Part shown: in pieces, positions 16,506 through 25,213 of the stretch | Layout of the letters: the number at the start of each line of letters is the position of its first letter | Position numbering within the stretch: the first letter of the stretch is position 1 | Assembly (NCBI GenBank): GCA_026169045.1 | Contig: JAPFDH010000125.1 | Span: 1-47,717, forward strand | Reading direction: 5' to 3' | DNA: 47,717 bases | Source of the DNA: Lachnospiraceae bacterium | GTDB lineage: Bacteria > Bacillota > Clostridia > Lachnospirales > Lachnospiraceae | Made by a program: the position numbers and the translations under genes | The notes under the pieces: generated by a model | Databases searched by the model: none | The model's input: the letters and a program-made list of their open reading frames with translations, nothing else | What the model was told of the DNA's origin: nothing

Positions 16506-16728
16506 AATAGGCTCCTCCTACTTTACTTTTAATTATAAATAATGTAAGGAAAAATTGTGTTCAATATGCAATCAAACTGTGTTTTATTTATGAGTAAACT
16601 GTGACTGAACTGTGAATCCCTGCCTTTTTGTTTTTCTTTGAAATACATTTGTATCTATATCAAAAACGATATTGCATATACGTTTTTATGATTTTCATTA
16701 AATTTCCTAAGAATTTTCCCATAAACCC
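16506..16728. other. Intergenic region between the ABC operon and the serine operon
   Basis: AT-rich and without a credible gene. On the minus strand TATAAT (about 50 bp upstream of the ABC operon start) is a possible -10, but no convincing -35 is visible. I see no T-box, riboswitch or repeat copy here. Confidence 0.5.
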
Positions 16729-16757
16729 TTGACGAAACAGTATTTAATGAGTAGAAT
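16729..16757 (+). promoter_or_regulatory. serC-serA-DUF1015 promoter
   Basis: TTGACG (16729-16734) and TAGAAT (16752-16757) are 17 bp apart. Transcription should begin near 16764, giving a leader of about 210 bases. A second possible -10 (ACTATAATCC near 16912) lies closer to the gene, without a clear -35. Confidence 0.7.
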
Positions 16758-16763
16758 AGGGTT

Positions 16764-16972
16764 CAAATCAACTTTAATAAATTAAAGTGATAATTTCCTA
16801 TATAACACACGATTCCGAATATCCATTTTTTTCTATATTTATACAAAAATATGATTTTTAGAAAATGTGTGCATAAACCGGCATAAGATTTCTTTCGGTT
16901 TCTATAATAATACTATAATCCAAAATCGTTTTGGAATTTATGGAACTGCATTTTGGGAGAATGGAGGTAATT
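16764..16972 (+). promoter_or_regulatory. Long leader of serC with small hairpins
   Basis: About 210 bases between the likely transcription start and serC. Short dyads are visible: ACTTTAAT/ATTAAAGT (16782-16799), AACCG/CGGTT (near 16877-16902) and CCAAAA/TTTTGG (16920-16934). I looked for the T-box consensus (GGTGG...ACCGCG) and did not find it, nor any riboswitch I know. Confidence 0.35.
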
Positions 16973-18052
16973 ATGAGTAGAGTTTATAATTTTTCCGCAG
17001 GACCGGCTGTATTGCCAGAAGAAGTACTGCAGGAAGCAGCAGTTGAGATGTTAGATTATAGAGGATGCGGTATGTCCGTTATGGAAATGAGTCACCGTTC
17101 CCATGCATTCGATACCATCATCAAAGAAGCAGAAGCAGATTTACGTGAGTTAATGGGAATACCCAAACAGTATAAAGTGCTTTTCCTTCAGGGCGGTGCA
17201 TCCCAGCAGTTTGCTATGATTCCCATGAATCTGATGAAAAACAAAGTGGCTGATTATATTGTAACCGGTCAATGGGCAAAAAAAGCCTGGCAGGAAGCCC
17301 AAAAATATGGAACAGCCAACTGCATTGCTTCCAGTGCTGACCGCACATTTTCTTACATACCCGATTGCAGTGATCTGCCAATCAGTGAACAGGCGGATTA
17401 CGTATATATCTGTGAAAACAATACCATTTATGGTACAAAATTCAAAACTCTTCCCAACACAAAGGGAAAACCACTCGTTGCTGATGTTTCTTCCTGTTTT
17501 CTGTCTGAACCTGTGGATGTCACAAAATACGGATTACTCTATGGCGGAGCACAGAAAAACATTGGACCTGCCGGTGTTGTTATCGCTATCATCCGTGAAG
17601 ATCTCATCACCGATGATGTTCTCGACGGTACCCCAACTATGTTAAAATATAAAACCCATGCTGATGCCGACTCTCTCTACAATACTCCTCCCTGCTATGG
17701 CATTTATATTTGCGGAAAAGTATTTAAATGGCTGAAAAAGCAGGGCGGTCTGTCTGCCATGAAGGCCTATAACGAAGAAAAAGCTTCTATTCTCTATGAT
17801 TTTCTGGATAACAGTGACATGTTTTCCGGAACTGTGGAAAAAAATTCCCGCTCCCTGATGAACGTTCCGTTCGTCACGGGAAATAAAGAACTGGACGCCA
17901 AATTTATCAAAGAAGCGGAAGAATCCGGTTTTGTAAATCTAAAGGGACACCGCAGCGTAGGCGGCATGCGTGCAAGCATTTACAATGCTATGCCCATTGA
18001 AGGGGTAAAAGCACTGGTTTCCTTTATGAAAAAATTTGAAAAAGAAAATTAA
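16973..18052 (+). CDS. serC: Phosphoserine aminotransferase
   Basis: PLP enzyme that converts 3-phosphohydroxypyruvate and glutamate to phosphoserine. 359 residues. It starts MSRVYNFSAGPAVLP, the SerC signature; FLQGGASQQFAMIP and YGGAQKNIGPAG (the PLP lysine, near 195) follow, and the C-terminal GHRSVGGMRASIYNAMP is conserved. The start at 16973 is fixed by that signature and by ATGGAGG just upstream. It is first in the serine operon; serA follows 13 bp later. Confidence 0.96.
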   Translation: MSRVYNFSAGPAVLPEEVLQEAAVEMLDYRGCGMSVMEMSHRSHAFDTIIKEAEADLRELMGIPKQYKVLFLQGGASQQFAMIPMNLMKNKVADYIVTGQWAKKAWQEAQKYGTANCIASSADRTFSYIPDCSDLPISEQADYVYICENNTIYGTKFKTLPNTKGKPLVADVSSCFLSEPVDVTKYGLLYGGAQKNIGPAGVVIAIIREDLITDDVLDGTPTMLKYKTHADADSLYNTPPCYGIYICGKVFKWLKKQGGLSAMKAYNEEKASILYDFLDNSDMFSGTVEKNSRSLMNVPFVTGNKELDAKFIKEAEESGFVNLKGHRSVGGMRASIYNAMPIEGVKALVSFMKKFEKEN

Positions 18053-18065
18053 GGGGGGGAAGACT

Positions 18066-19235
18066 ATGTTTCACTATACTTGCCTGAATCCCATAGCGGA
18101 TGTCGGTTTAAACAAAATGACGGATTTGTATCAAAAAACAGATGATATAAAAGAGGCAGACGCCGTACTTGTCAGAAGCGCGTCCATGCACGATATGGAG
18201 TTGCCTGATTCTTTATGTGCTGTTGCACGGGCCGGAGCAGGAGTAAATAATATTCCTTTGGATACTTGTGCACAGAAAGGAATTGTTGTTTTTAATACCC
18301 CCGGTGCCAATGCCAATGGTGTAAAAGAGCTGGTACTGGCTGGTATGCTTTTGGCTTCCAGAGATCTGAAAGGCGGCATGGACTGGGTACTGGAAAATAA
18401 GGATGATCCTGCCATAGGAAAAACCATGGAAAAGGCAAAAAAGAAATTTGCCGGAAAAGAAATTCAGGGAAAGAAACTGGGCGTTATCGGATTGGGAGCC
18501 ATCGGTGTTCTTGTGGCTAATGCTGCTGCACACCTGGGGATGGAAGTTTATGGCTGCGATCCCTATCTTTCCGTAGAAAACGCATTAAAAATGTCCAGAA
18601 GTATCACACTGGTAAAAAGTCAGGAAGAACTTTTCACTTCCTGTGATTTTATCACGCTTCATGTTCCGCTTCTGGACAGCACCAGACATTTAATCTGCCG
18701 GGAGACTCTTAACAAAATGAAAAAAGGATCCATCCTTCTGAATTTTGCCAGAACAGAATTGGTGGATGACGATGCATTGGAAGAGGCATTACAATCCGGA
18801 CAGCTCTCCCGCTATGTCACCGATTTTCCTGATTGTCGAATCGCCGGTCTTCCTCATGTAATTGCCTTTCCTCATCTTGGAGCATCTACAGAAGAATCAG
18901 AAGATAACTGTGCTGTAATGGCAGTTCAGGAACTGATGGATTATTTGGAAAATGGAAATATTGTTAATTCTGTCAATTATCCTTCCTGCTCCCTTGGCAA
19001 AGCAGAAAAACCGACCCGTATCTGCATCGCCCATAAAAATGTCCCGGGAATGATCAGTCAGTTTACTTCACTGATCGGAGAATACCAATTAAATATCTGT
19101 GATATGATTTCAAAAAGCCGTAATGATTACTCCTATGCCATGTTCGATTTGGACCATACCCTGCCCGATGGCTTTACCGAAAAATTATTGAACATGGATG
19201 GAATCTTAAAAGTACGAATTATAGAATCGAATTGA
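18066..19235 (+). CDS. serA: D-3-phosphoglycerate dehydrogenase
   Basis: NAD-dependent enzyme that makes 3-phosphohydroxypyruvate, the first step to serine. 389 residues. ARAGAGVNNIPLD, LGVIGLGAIGVLVANAA (NAD-binding Rossmann motif), HVPLLDSTRHLI and FPHLGASTEESEDNCA are hallmarks of the family. A C-terminal ACT-like segment (about 315-389, GMISQFTSLIGEYQLNI) suggests serine feedback, as in short SerA forms. The start follows a run of G's ending in GGA. It shares the operon with serC and a DUF1015 gene; no serB is in the window. Confidence 0.95.
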   Translation: MFHYTCLNPIADVGLNKMTDLYQKTDDIKEADAVLVRSASMHDMELPDSLCAVARAGAGVNNIPLDTCAQKGIVVFNTPGANANGVKELVLAGMLLASRDLKGGMDWVLENKDDPAIGKTMEKAKKKFAGKEIQGKKLGVIGLGAIGVLVANAAAHLGMEVYGCDPYLSVENALKMSRSITLVKSQEELFTSCDFITLHVPLLDSTRHLICRETLNKMKKGSILLNFARTELVDDDALEEALQSGQLSRYVTDFPDCRIAGLPHVIAFPHLGASTEESEDNCAVMAVQELMDYLENGNIVNSVNYPSCSLGKAEKPTRICIAHKNVPGMISQFTSLIGEYQLNICDMISKSRNDYSYAMFDLDHTLPDGFTEKLLNMDGILKVRIIESN

Positions 19236-19254
19236 AAGAAAGGGATATCCTATC

Positions 19255-20493
19255 ATGGCTATTATTAAACCATTCCGTGCTATACGCCCGGCTCCTATGT
19301 ATGCCAGTCAGGTGGCAGCACTCCCCTATGATGTCTATAACAGAAAAGAAGCCAAAGAGGCCGTTCAGGGAAATCCATTATCTTTTCTGAATATTGACCG
19401 ACCGGAGACACAATTTGAAGATGATGTTGACATGTATGATCCTAAGGTATACGAACAGGCCAAGATCCTTTTCCAGCAACAGATTCAAAAACAAATTTAT
19501 CAAAAAGACCCAAAGGCTGGATATTATATTTACGAATTAACCATGGATGGACGGATTCAGACAGGAATCGTAGCCTGCAGTTCTATCGATGATTATCTGA
19601 ATCAAGTCATTCGACGGCATGAAAACACACGGGAAGAAAAGGAAATTGACCGGATCCATCATGTAGACATTTTAAACACACAAACCGGTCCCATATTCTT
19701 GGCATATCGTTCCAATGAAACGATTTCTTCCATCATAGAAAAAGTAAAAGCCTATCCGCCTCTGTACGACTTTACCAGCAGTGATAAAATCAGTCACCGT
19801 GTATGGCGTATTGCAAAACCTGAACTGATAGAAGCACTTTATTGTACATTTTCAGAAATTCCCAATACATACATCGCGGATGGTCATCACAGAGCTGCCT
19901 CTGCTGTCAAAGTAGGATTAAAACGCAGGAAAGAACATCCTGACTATAGCGGAGAAGAAGAATTTAATTATTTTCTATCCGTTCTTTTTCCGGATGACCA
20001 ACTTAAAATTCTTCCGTACAATCGTGTAGTCCGGGATTTAAATGGTCTATCTGCAGAAGATTTTTTATCAAAAGTAGAACGGGTATTTACTCTTCACCCT
20101 TCTTCCGTTCCGGTTCAACCGGAAAAAAAGGGAGTGTTCGGACTTTACTTCAATCATACATGGTATCGCATGGTTATCAAAGAAGAATATCAGACTACCG
20201 ATCCCGTAGATGGATTGGATGTTTCACTTCTTCAAAACCATCTTCTCAATCCTATACTGGGTATAGAAGATCCCCGCACCGATGAAAGAATCGAATTTGT
20301 AGGGGGAATCCGTGGATTAAACGAATTAGTGCAGCGCGTGGAGACCGACATGGCTGTTGCCTTTTCCATGTATCCCACAAGCATACAGGAATTATTTTCC
20401 GTGGCGGATGCCGGTCTTTTAATGCCCCCGAAGTCCACATGGTTTGAACCCAAACTTCGAAGTGGTTTGTTTTTCCATTCTCTATCTGAATAA
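19255..20493 (+). CDS. DUF1015 protein of the serine operon (ParB-like DGHHR motif)
   Basis: 412 residues, start at 19255 after GAAAGGGATATCC. It opens IIKPFRAIRPAP...VAALPYDV, the typical DUF1015 N terminus, and has YIADGHHRAASA near residue 205, a motif like the GHxR core of the ParB/sulfiredoxin fold. The gene lies 19 bp after serA. This serC-serA-DUF1015 order is one I know from other Clostridia, which suggests a role in serine metabolism. Some ParB/Srx-fold proteins (archaeal SerK, staphylococcal SbnI) phosphorylate free serine, so serine or phosphoserine chemistry is a reasonable guess. No function is established to my knowledge. Confidence 0.82.
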   Translation: MAIIKPFRAIRPAPMYASQVAALPYDVYNRKEAKEAVQGNPLSFLNIDRPETQFEDDVDMYDPKVYEQAKILFQQQIQKQIYQKDPKAGYYIYELTMDGRIQTGIVACSSIDDYLNQVIRRHENTREEKEIDRIHHVDILNTQTGPIFLAYRSNETISSIIEKVKAYPPLYDFTSSDKISHRVWRIAKPELIEALYCTFSEIPNTYIADGHHRAASAVKVGLKRRKEHPDYSGEEEFNYFLSVLFPDDQLKILPYNRVVRDLNGLSAEDFLSKVERVFTLHPSSVPVQPEKKGVFGLYFNHTWYRMVIKEEYQTTDPVDGLDVSLLQNHLLNPILGIEDPRTDERIEFVGGIRGLNELVQRVETDMAVAFSMYPTSIQELFSVADAGLLMPPKSTWFEPKLRSGLFFHSLSE

Positions 20494-20503
20494 GATACTT
20501 TAT

Positions 20504-20548
20504 GCGTATGCAAGCATCCGCACACGACTCGTTGCCTACGCGTAAATA
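20504..20548 (+). repeat. Family B short repeat, copy B1
   Basis: About 45 bp from GCGTATGCAAGCATCCG through CTCGTTGCCTACGCGTAAA. It matches 46427-46473 with a handful of differences, and a shorter stretch at 46348-46374. At both main sites it lies directly against a terminator hairpin. Confidence 0.7.
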
Positions 20549-20550
20549 AA

Positions 20551-20597
20551 ATAAATCCGGCAGAATGTTTTTTCTACACATTCTACCGGATTTATTT
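20551..20597. terminator. Bidirectional terminator between DUF1015 and the lyase gene
   Basis: AAATCCGG-C-AGAATGT (20553-20568) pairs with ACATTCT-A-CCGGATTT (20578-20593) around a T-rich loop, with an A run before and TTATTTTT after. It can end both convergent transcripts. Confidence 0.85.
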
Positions 20598-20601
20598 TTC
20601 A

Positions 20602-22602
20602 TTACAGGCATATCAGTTGATTTTCACTCATTCGAATCTTATATCCTTTACCATTCCAGTCAAAAATTGCTACCGGCTCCTTATCCATCCATTGAATTTC
20701 AGGAACATGGATCGGCTTTGCTGCCTGCTCTTTAGGGAATGGCATAAGAATCACTGCGCTGACACACTGCGATTGCGATACCGTTTTTCTAAATCGCACA
20801 ATCACAGAATCATGCCAGATATCATTTCCCGTTGAGACCTTTCCTAAAATTCGTTCTGCCGACCATCCCTCTGATATGGCAACAGTTAGATTAGATACAT
20901 CTCTGTCATCCGTTACCACCTGATTTTCATAAAAAGTTGTATTCATGCGATCCGTATGGAAATTTAATTCCACCGTTTGTCCCTGCTCCAATCCGTATAC
21001 CCAATCCATAACCAAAACAAACTGATTATCCACCAATGCGATTCCACGTCTGCAAACAACAGGATCATAATTCCGATGCTCTGAAACGGCCCAGCTCATT
21101 TCTGTCGTTTCACCAGCATTTACAATTTTTCCCTCTTTCTGTGGACCGTATTCCCAGGAACCTTTATATTCCCATGGATCACGACCATCAATATTCAAAC
21201 AATTATGCCAGCGGATTCCTTTCATCCAGTAACGCTCTTCACAATCCTTGTATGTATAAATTCCCGGATCACATACAAGCGGTGAACCATATGCACTGAA
21301 ATCAAAGCCACCCGGATCCATATGCGCATGCTGATTCTGGATTGGAGTACGGCATGCCGTCATCACACTAAGTGCCTGAGCATCCCATCCACTTCTAAAA
21401 TAAACCTGATTCAGATCTTTCTGCCATGCAAAACAGGATTGCTTGGGTTGTTCAGAAACTACCTGTTTCAAATCCTCCGCCAATTGTTCCAGATCCGATA
21501 TATTCCAAAGATTGGTTCTGAAATCTTCCATAATCGTCTCCATAGGATAAAACTGACGGGCTATTTTTAAATACTCTACCTTTCCAAAGGCCATATAACA
21601 GCCAACAGCAGCCAACGCCATGGTTTCCTTCAATGCCGTATGACTGTCCCCCCATGGAACATTTCCACCACATGGCCGGGTTGCCCACACAGAATGTGCA
21701 AACATCTTTTTCAACTGTTCTTTATAATGCATCGACACTTCAAATCCATATTTTTCTGCCAAATTCAGTTTCAAAGCAAACCAATAAACACATGCATTAT
21801 GATAGGAAGGACACCCTTCTATCTGACCTCCGCAATCCGTTACCTGATGCTCCATACACCGCTCCAATTCCCGAATTGCATGCATCTTCCATGTTTCTGC
21901 GTCTTTCAAATCACTGAAAATGCATGAGAATGTCAGCAAACCAAGGTTTTCCATTAAATAATGGTTATGATCGGCTTTTGGCCATAACAGAGGAGAAATC
22001 TCATATAAAACTCTGCAATGTTCATATACCGTATTTAATAATTTTTCAAATAACTCTTCTGTAAATGCCGGTACATCCAATAAATGTTCGATAAGAAACG
22101 GCCATGAACGATATCCCCGAATTCCGACTTCCAATGCTCTCCAGCAGGAACATCCATCAAATGCCTGTGTATTATAACTGCCATCTTCCTTTCGAATCGG
22201 ATGACAGGGGACTGTATCCAGCCAATTTTCCAATTCTTCCAATACCTTATTGGCATATTTCACTTCACCTGTGATCGAATAAGCCGTACACAACGTTATC
22301 CAGTGTTCCATACGATTCAACTGATATGTATATTCCGCATCTCCGCATGTATTCTTCTTCCACTCCGGCGGATTTCCCACAAAATAAGGTTCCGGTCCCG
22401 TACCCGGAAGAACCAGCATTCCCTTCATCGCCTGATCTGCCAGCTTTATGGTCTGCTTTGCCTCATTGGGAAATAACTGTTGAATCTGTTTTGCTTTATA
22501 GACCGCTTTTTTTTCTTTTTCCCTGTCGTTCACTCTCTTACGAAGCCTCACCCAGGCCTCGTCTATACTCATCCCCTCAACTAAAATTGCTTCTGTTCCC
22601 AT
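20602..22602 (-). CDS. Heparinase II/III-like polysaccharide lyase, cytoplasmic
   Basis: 666 residues. The first ~350 look like the alpha-helical toroid of the heparinase II/III and alginate-lyase group (LNRMEHWITLCTAYSITGEVKYANKV, KADHNHYLMENLGL, GCPSYHNACVYW), the rest like the beta-sheet domain, with NQHAHMDPGGFDFSAYGSPLVCDPG, the family's His/Asp core. Asn/His, Tyr and His candidates for catalysis are thus present. No signal peptide is seen, so it should act on imported oligosaccharides. The start at 22602 follows GGAGGAGAGAAA. It lies 19 bp after a nuclease-like gene. No sugar transporter or sulfatase is nearby to suggest the substrate. Confidence 0.8.
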   Translation of the reverse strand: MGTEAILVEGMSIDEAWVRLRKRVNDREKEKKAVYKAKQIQQLFPNEAKQTIKLADQAMKGMLVLPGTGPEPYFVGNPPEWKKNTCGDAEYTYQLNRMEHWITLCTAYSITGEVKYANKVLEELENWLDTVPCHPIRKEDGSYNTQAFDGCSCWRALEVGIRGYRSWPFLIEHLLDVPAFTEELFEKLLNTVYEHCRVLYEISPLLWPKADHNHYLMENLGLLTFSCIFSDLKDAETWKMHAIRELERCMEHQVTDCGGQIEGCPSYHNACVYWFALKLNLAEKYGFEVSMHYKEQLKKMFAHSVWATRPCGGNVPWGDSHTALKETMALAAVGCYMAFGKVEYLKIARQFYPMETIMEDFRTNLWNISDLEQLAEDLKQVVSEQPKQSCFAWQKDLNQVYFRSGWDAQALSVMTACRTPIQNQHAHMDPGGFDFSAYGSPLVCDPGIYTYKDCEERYWMKGIRWHNCLNIDGRDPWEYKGSWEYGPQKEGKIVNAGETTEMSWAVSEHRNYDPVVCRRGIALVDNQFVLVMDWVYGLEQGQTVELNFHTDRMNTTFYENQVVTDDRDVSNLTVAISEGWSAERILGKVSTGNDIWHDSVIVRFRKTVSQSQCVSAVILMPFPKEQAAKPIHVPEIQWMDKEPVAIFDWNGKGYKIRMSENQLICL

Positions 22603-22621
22603 TTTCTCTCCTCCTGTCAAA

Positions 22622-23371
22622 CTACCTTCTCTCATATAAAATACTTCTCCCATGCTTTCCTGCTACCGAAACCACATTCATATATTTCAAAACATGCAAT
22701 GTAATTTGTGCAGTCTGGCGTCCTATTTTCAGAATACTGGCAAAATCTGATGAAGTGAAATAATTACCCAATTCCTTTGGAACCAGTTCTTTATAGTCCC
22801 CTGGTCTGGCAAATAACCAATCCTCTTTTATTTCTCTGGGATAGCGATCCGCTCTGACGGAACCCTTCTTTTTATCTCTGCTCCATCCATTTAGATAGCG
22901 ATATTCGTCCAAATCCATCAGCACGACACGTATATGCAGTCGCGGATGATTCAAAAATACCTTAATCTTATATAATTCCCGAAAGCAATCATATACGGTT
23001 CCTTTCTTCGGAGACAAACGTGGTTTCGAAATTTCTCCGGTTTCCGGATCCAACCAATATAACCACTTTCGTTCCGGTATGGGGTAAACCACGGTTACCT
23101 CATACTCATTCAAATATTGTTCCAGTTTCCTTCTGAGCAAATGAAAATGAGCCGTCTGTATCTCTGTGATTTCTCCTTCTGCCAGAATATCAGCCACATA
23201 ATTTCCGCACGGAATTTCATGAAATTGTTCTCTTGGTTCCATGTAATACTTTAATATAGCATGGACTGTTTTTTCTTTTAAAGTACCAATCCCTCCACTG
23301 CATTTTTCTTTCATTTTTACCCATTCACATGCTTGTCTGAATAATTCTTTATCTTCTTCCGTCAGTCTCAT
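22622..23371 (-). CDS. Unknown protein: PD-(D/E)XK-like N-terminal region plus winged-helix-like C terminus
   Basis: 249 residues; not a family I can name. NYVADILAEGEITEIQT (about 57-73) has the spacing of a PD-(D/E)XK nuclease core in its E-x-Q form (A-D-I, then E-I-Q, as in CoiA-like proteins), followed by a basic helix HLLRRKLEQYL. The C-terminal ~65 residues (LGNYFTSSDFASILKIGRQTAQITLHVLKYMNVV) read as a winged helix. A DNA-binding or nuclease role is inference. It is first in a two-gene unit with the lyase. A -10-like TATAAT lies at 23429-23434 (complement), without a clear -35. Confidence 0.6.
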   Translation of the reverse strand: MRLTEEDKELFRQACEWVKMKEKCSGGIGTLKEKTVHAILKYYMEPREQFHEIPCGNYVADILAEGEITEIQTAHFHLLRRKLEQYLNEYEVTVVYPIPERKWLYWLDPETGEISKPRLSPKKGTVYDCFRELYKIKVFLNHPRLHIRVVLMDLDEYRYLNGWSRDKKKGSVRADRYPREIKEDWLFARPGDYKELVPKELGNYFTSSDFASILKIGRQTAQITLHVLKYMNVVSVAGKHGRSILYERR

Positions 23372-23481
23372 TTCATTGTTTCCCGATTACCTTTCTTCTT
23401 TAACGCACTAAAATAGACGCCTGATTCCATTATACACATTTTTTCATTTTTTTCCTCAGTTTTAAAAAATTTTTTTTTCTC

Positions 23482-23591
23482 GTAGCAGTTCGTCTATAGA
23501 TCTAAGCACCTATTACTGAGTAAGACAGTGGTGACAGCCACAGTAATCACGCAGTGCGGTTTTACAAATGGCACAGGCTGAACCATTGTAC
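23482..23591 (+). repeat. Family A repeat, deletion derivative A4
   Basis: About 110 bp matching the ends and right half of family A (GACAGCCACAGTAATCACG, GCAGTGCGGTTTTAC) but lacking the whole central hairpin. More diverged than the other copies. Its ends (GTAGCAGTTC and GGCTGAACCATTGTAC) are still recognisable. It lies upstream of the pncB promoter, between divergent genes. Confidence 0.75.
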
Positions 23592-23618
23592 TTATTTATC
23601 AAGAAATCTCTTTACACA

Positions 23619-23647
23619 TAGACACTTTTCTTTCACTGTGGTATACT
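23619..23647 (+). promoter_or_regulatory. pncB-malQ-plsC promoter
   Basis: TAGACA (23619-23624) and TATACT (23642-23647) are 17 bp apart, about 55 bp before pncB. Confidence 0.7.
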
Positions 23648-23701
23648 AAAGGGAACCTTATAAGTAAAAAAATGCGCATTGGCGCAGAGATGAGGAAACA
23701 A

Positions 23702-25183
23702 ATGGAAAAGAAAAATTTAACATTACTTACAGACCTGTATGAATTGACCATGATGCAGGGATATTTCATGCAGGGAATGAATGAACGTGTCGTTTTTGAT
23801 GCATTTTACCGTACAAATCCCTGCGGAAACGGATATGCCATCGCTGCCGGTCTGGATCAGGTTATTGATTATATCAAAGAACTTTCCTTCAATTACGAAG
23901 ACATCCAATATCTGCGGTCGACCGGATTATTTACAGAAGAATTTCTGGACTATTTAAGAAGTTATCATTTTACAGGAGATATTTATGCTATCCCGGAAGG
24001 AACGGTAATCTTTCCCCGCGAACCCATGGTCAAAGTTGTGGCACCGATCATGGAAGCGCAACTGGTAGAAACCGCTATTTTAAATATTATTAATCACCAG
24101 AGTCTGATTGCAACAAAAACTGCACGTATTGTCCATGCTGCCGCCGGTGACGGTGTAATGGAATTCGGTCTGCGCCGTGCACAGGGACCGGATGCCGGAA
24201 TTTATGGTGCCCGTGCTGCTATGATCGCCGGATGTATCGGCACCTCCAATGTGTTAGCCGGGCAAATGTTTGATGTCCCGGTAAAAGGAACTCACGCCCA
24301 CAGCTGGATCATGAGTTTTCCTGACGAACTGACAGCATTTCGTACCTATGCAAGACTTTATCCCAACGCTTGTATTCTTTTGGTTGATACCTATGATACC
24401 CTGCGTTCCGGTGTTCCTCATGCCATTCAGGTCTTCAAAGAAATGCGGGAAGCAGGCATTCCACTCACATTTTACGGAATACGTCTGGACAGCGGTGATT
24501 TAGCTTATCTCTCCAAGAAAGCAAAAGCGATGCTGGATGAAGCCGGTTTTTCCGATGCTGTTATCTCGGCATCCAGTGATTTGGATGAATACCTGATTGA
24601 CAGCTTAAAAACTCAGGGAGCTACCATCAATTCCTGGGGAGTTGGGACAAATCTGATTACATCAAAGGATTGTCCTTCCTTTGGCGGTGTTTACAAACTT
24701 GCTGCCATTCAGGATGAAACAACCGGTCGTTTCATTCCTAAAATAAAACTTTCTGAAAATACCGAAAAAGTGACAAATCCGGGAAATAAAACAATTCACC
24801 GAATATATAGCAAGGAGAATCATAAAATCATTGCTGATCTGATTGCTCTGGCGGATGAAACCTATTCCACAGATCAGCCGCTTATGCTGTTTGATCCCAT
24901 TGACACTTGGAAAAAAACATATTTGGAACCTGACACATACACCATGCGTGAAATTCTGGTTCCTGTATTCCTAAATGGTCAGTGTGTTTACGAATCTCCA
25001 AAGGTTATGGATATCCAAAGATATTGTAAAAGCGAATTGGAAACTCTTTGGCCAGAGACCAGACGTCTTGTGAATCCTCATCGTGTATATGTAGACTTAT
25101 CGCTTCCGTTATACACACTGAAAAATGATTTACTGGATGATTTAAACAATCATAACAAACATTTGCATCACACCCATAAATGA
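23702..25183 (+). CDS. pncB: Nicotinate phosphoribosyltransferase
   Basis: Joins nicotinate to PRPP to make nicotinate mononucleotide, the salvage route to NAD. 493 residues. It opens NLTLLTDLYELTMMQGYF, the family signature, with FDAFYRTNPCGNGYAIAAG, GLRRAQGPD, GTHAHSWIMSFPDE (catalytic His region) and IRLDSGDLAYLSKKA (phosphate site). The start at 23702 follows GAGG and best fits family starts; two in-frame ATGs lie slightly upstream. First gene of an operon with malQ and plsC, an odd mixture of functions. Confidence 0.94.
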   Translation: MEKKNLTLLTDLYELTMMQGYFMQGMNERVVFDAFYRTNPCGNGYAIAAGLDQVIDYIKELSFNYEDIQYLRSTGLFTEEFLDYLRSYHFTGDIYAIPEGTVIFPREPMVKVVAPIMEAQLVETAILNIINHQSLIATKTARIVHAAAGDGVMEFGLRRAQGPDAGIYGARAAMIAGCIGTSNVLAGQMFDVPVKGTHAHSWIMSFPDELTAFRTYARLYPNACILLVDTYDTLRSGVPHAIQVFKEMREAGIPLTFYGIRLDSGDLAYLSKKAKAMLDEAGFSDAVISASSDLDEYLIDSLKTQGATINSWGVGTNLITSKDCPSFGGVYKLAAIQDETTGRFIPKIKLSENTEKVTNPGNKTIHRIYSKENHKIIADLIALADETYSTDQPLMLFDPIDTWKKTYLEPDTYTMREILVPVFLNGQCVYESPKVMDIQRYCKSELETLWPETRRLVNPHRVYVDLSLPLYTLKNDLLDDLNNHNKHLHHTHK

Positions 25184-25213
25184 TATTTTATGAATATCTT
25201 AGGAGGTTTTACA

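Noticed and set aside
16764-16972. T-box or other riboswitch before serC
   Set aside because: The GGTGG/ACCGCG antiterminator core and an adjacent terminator are absent.
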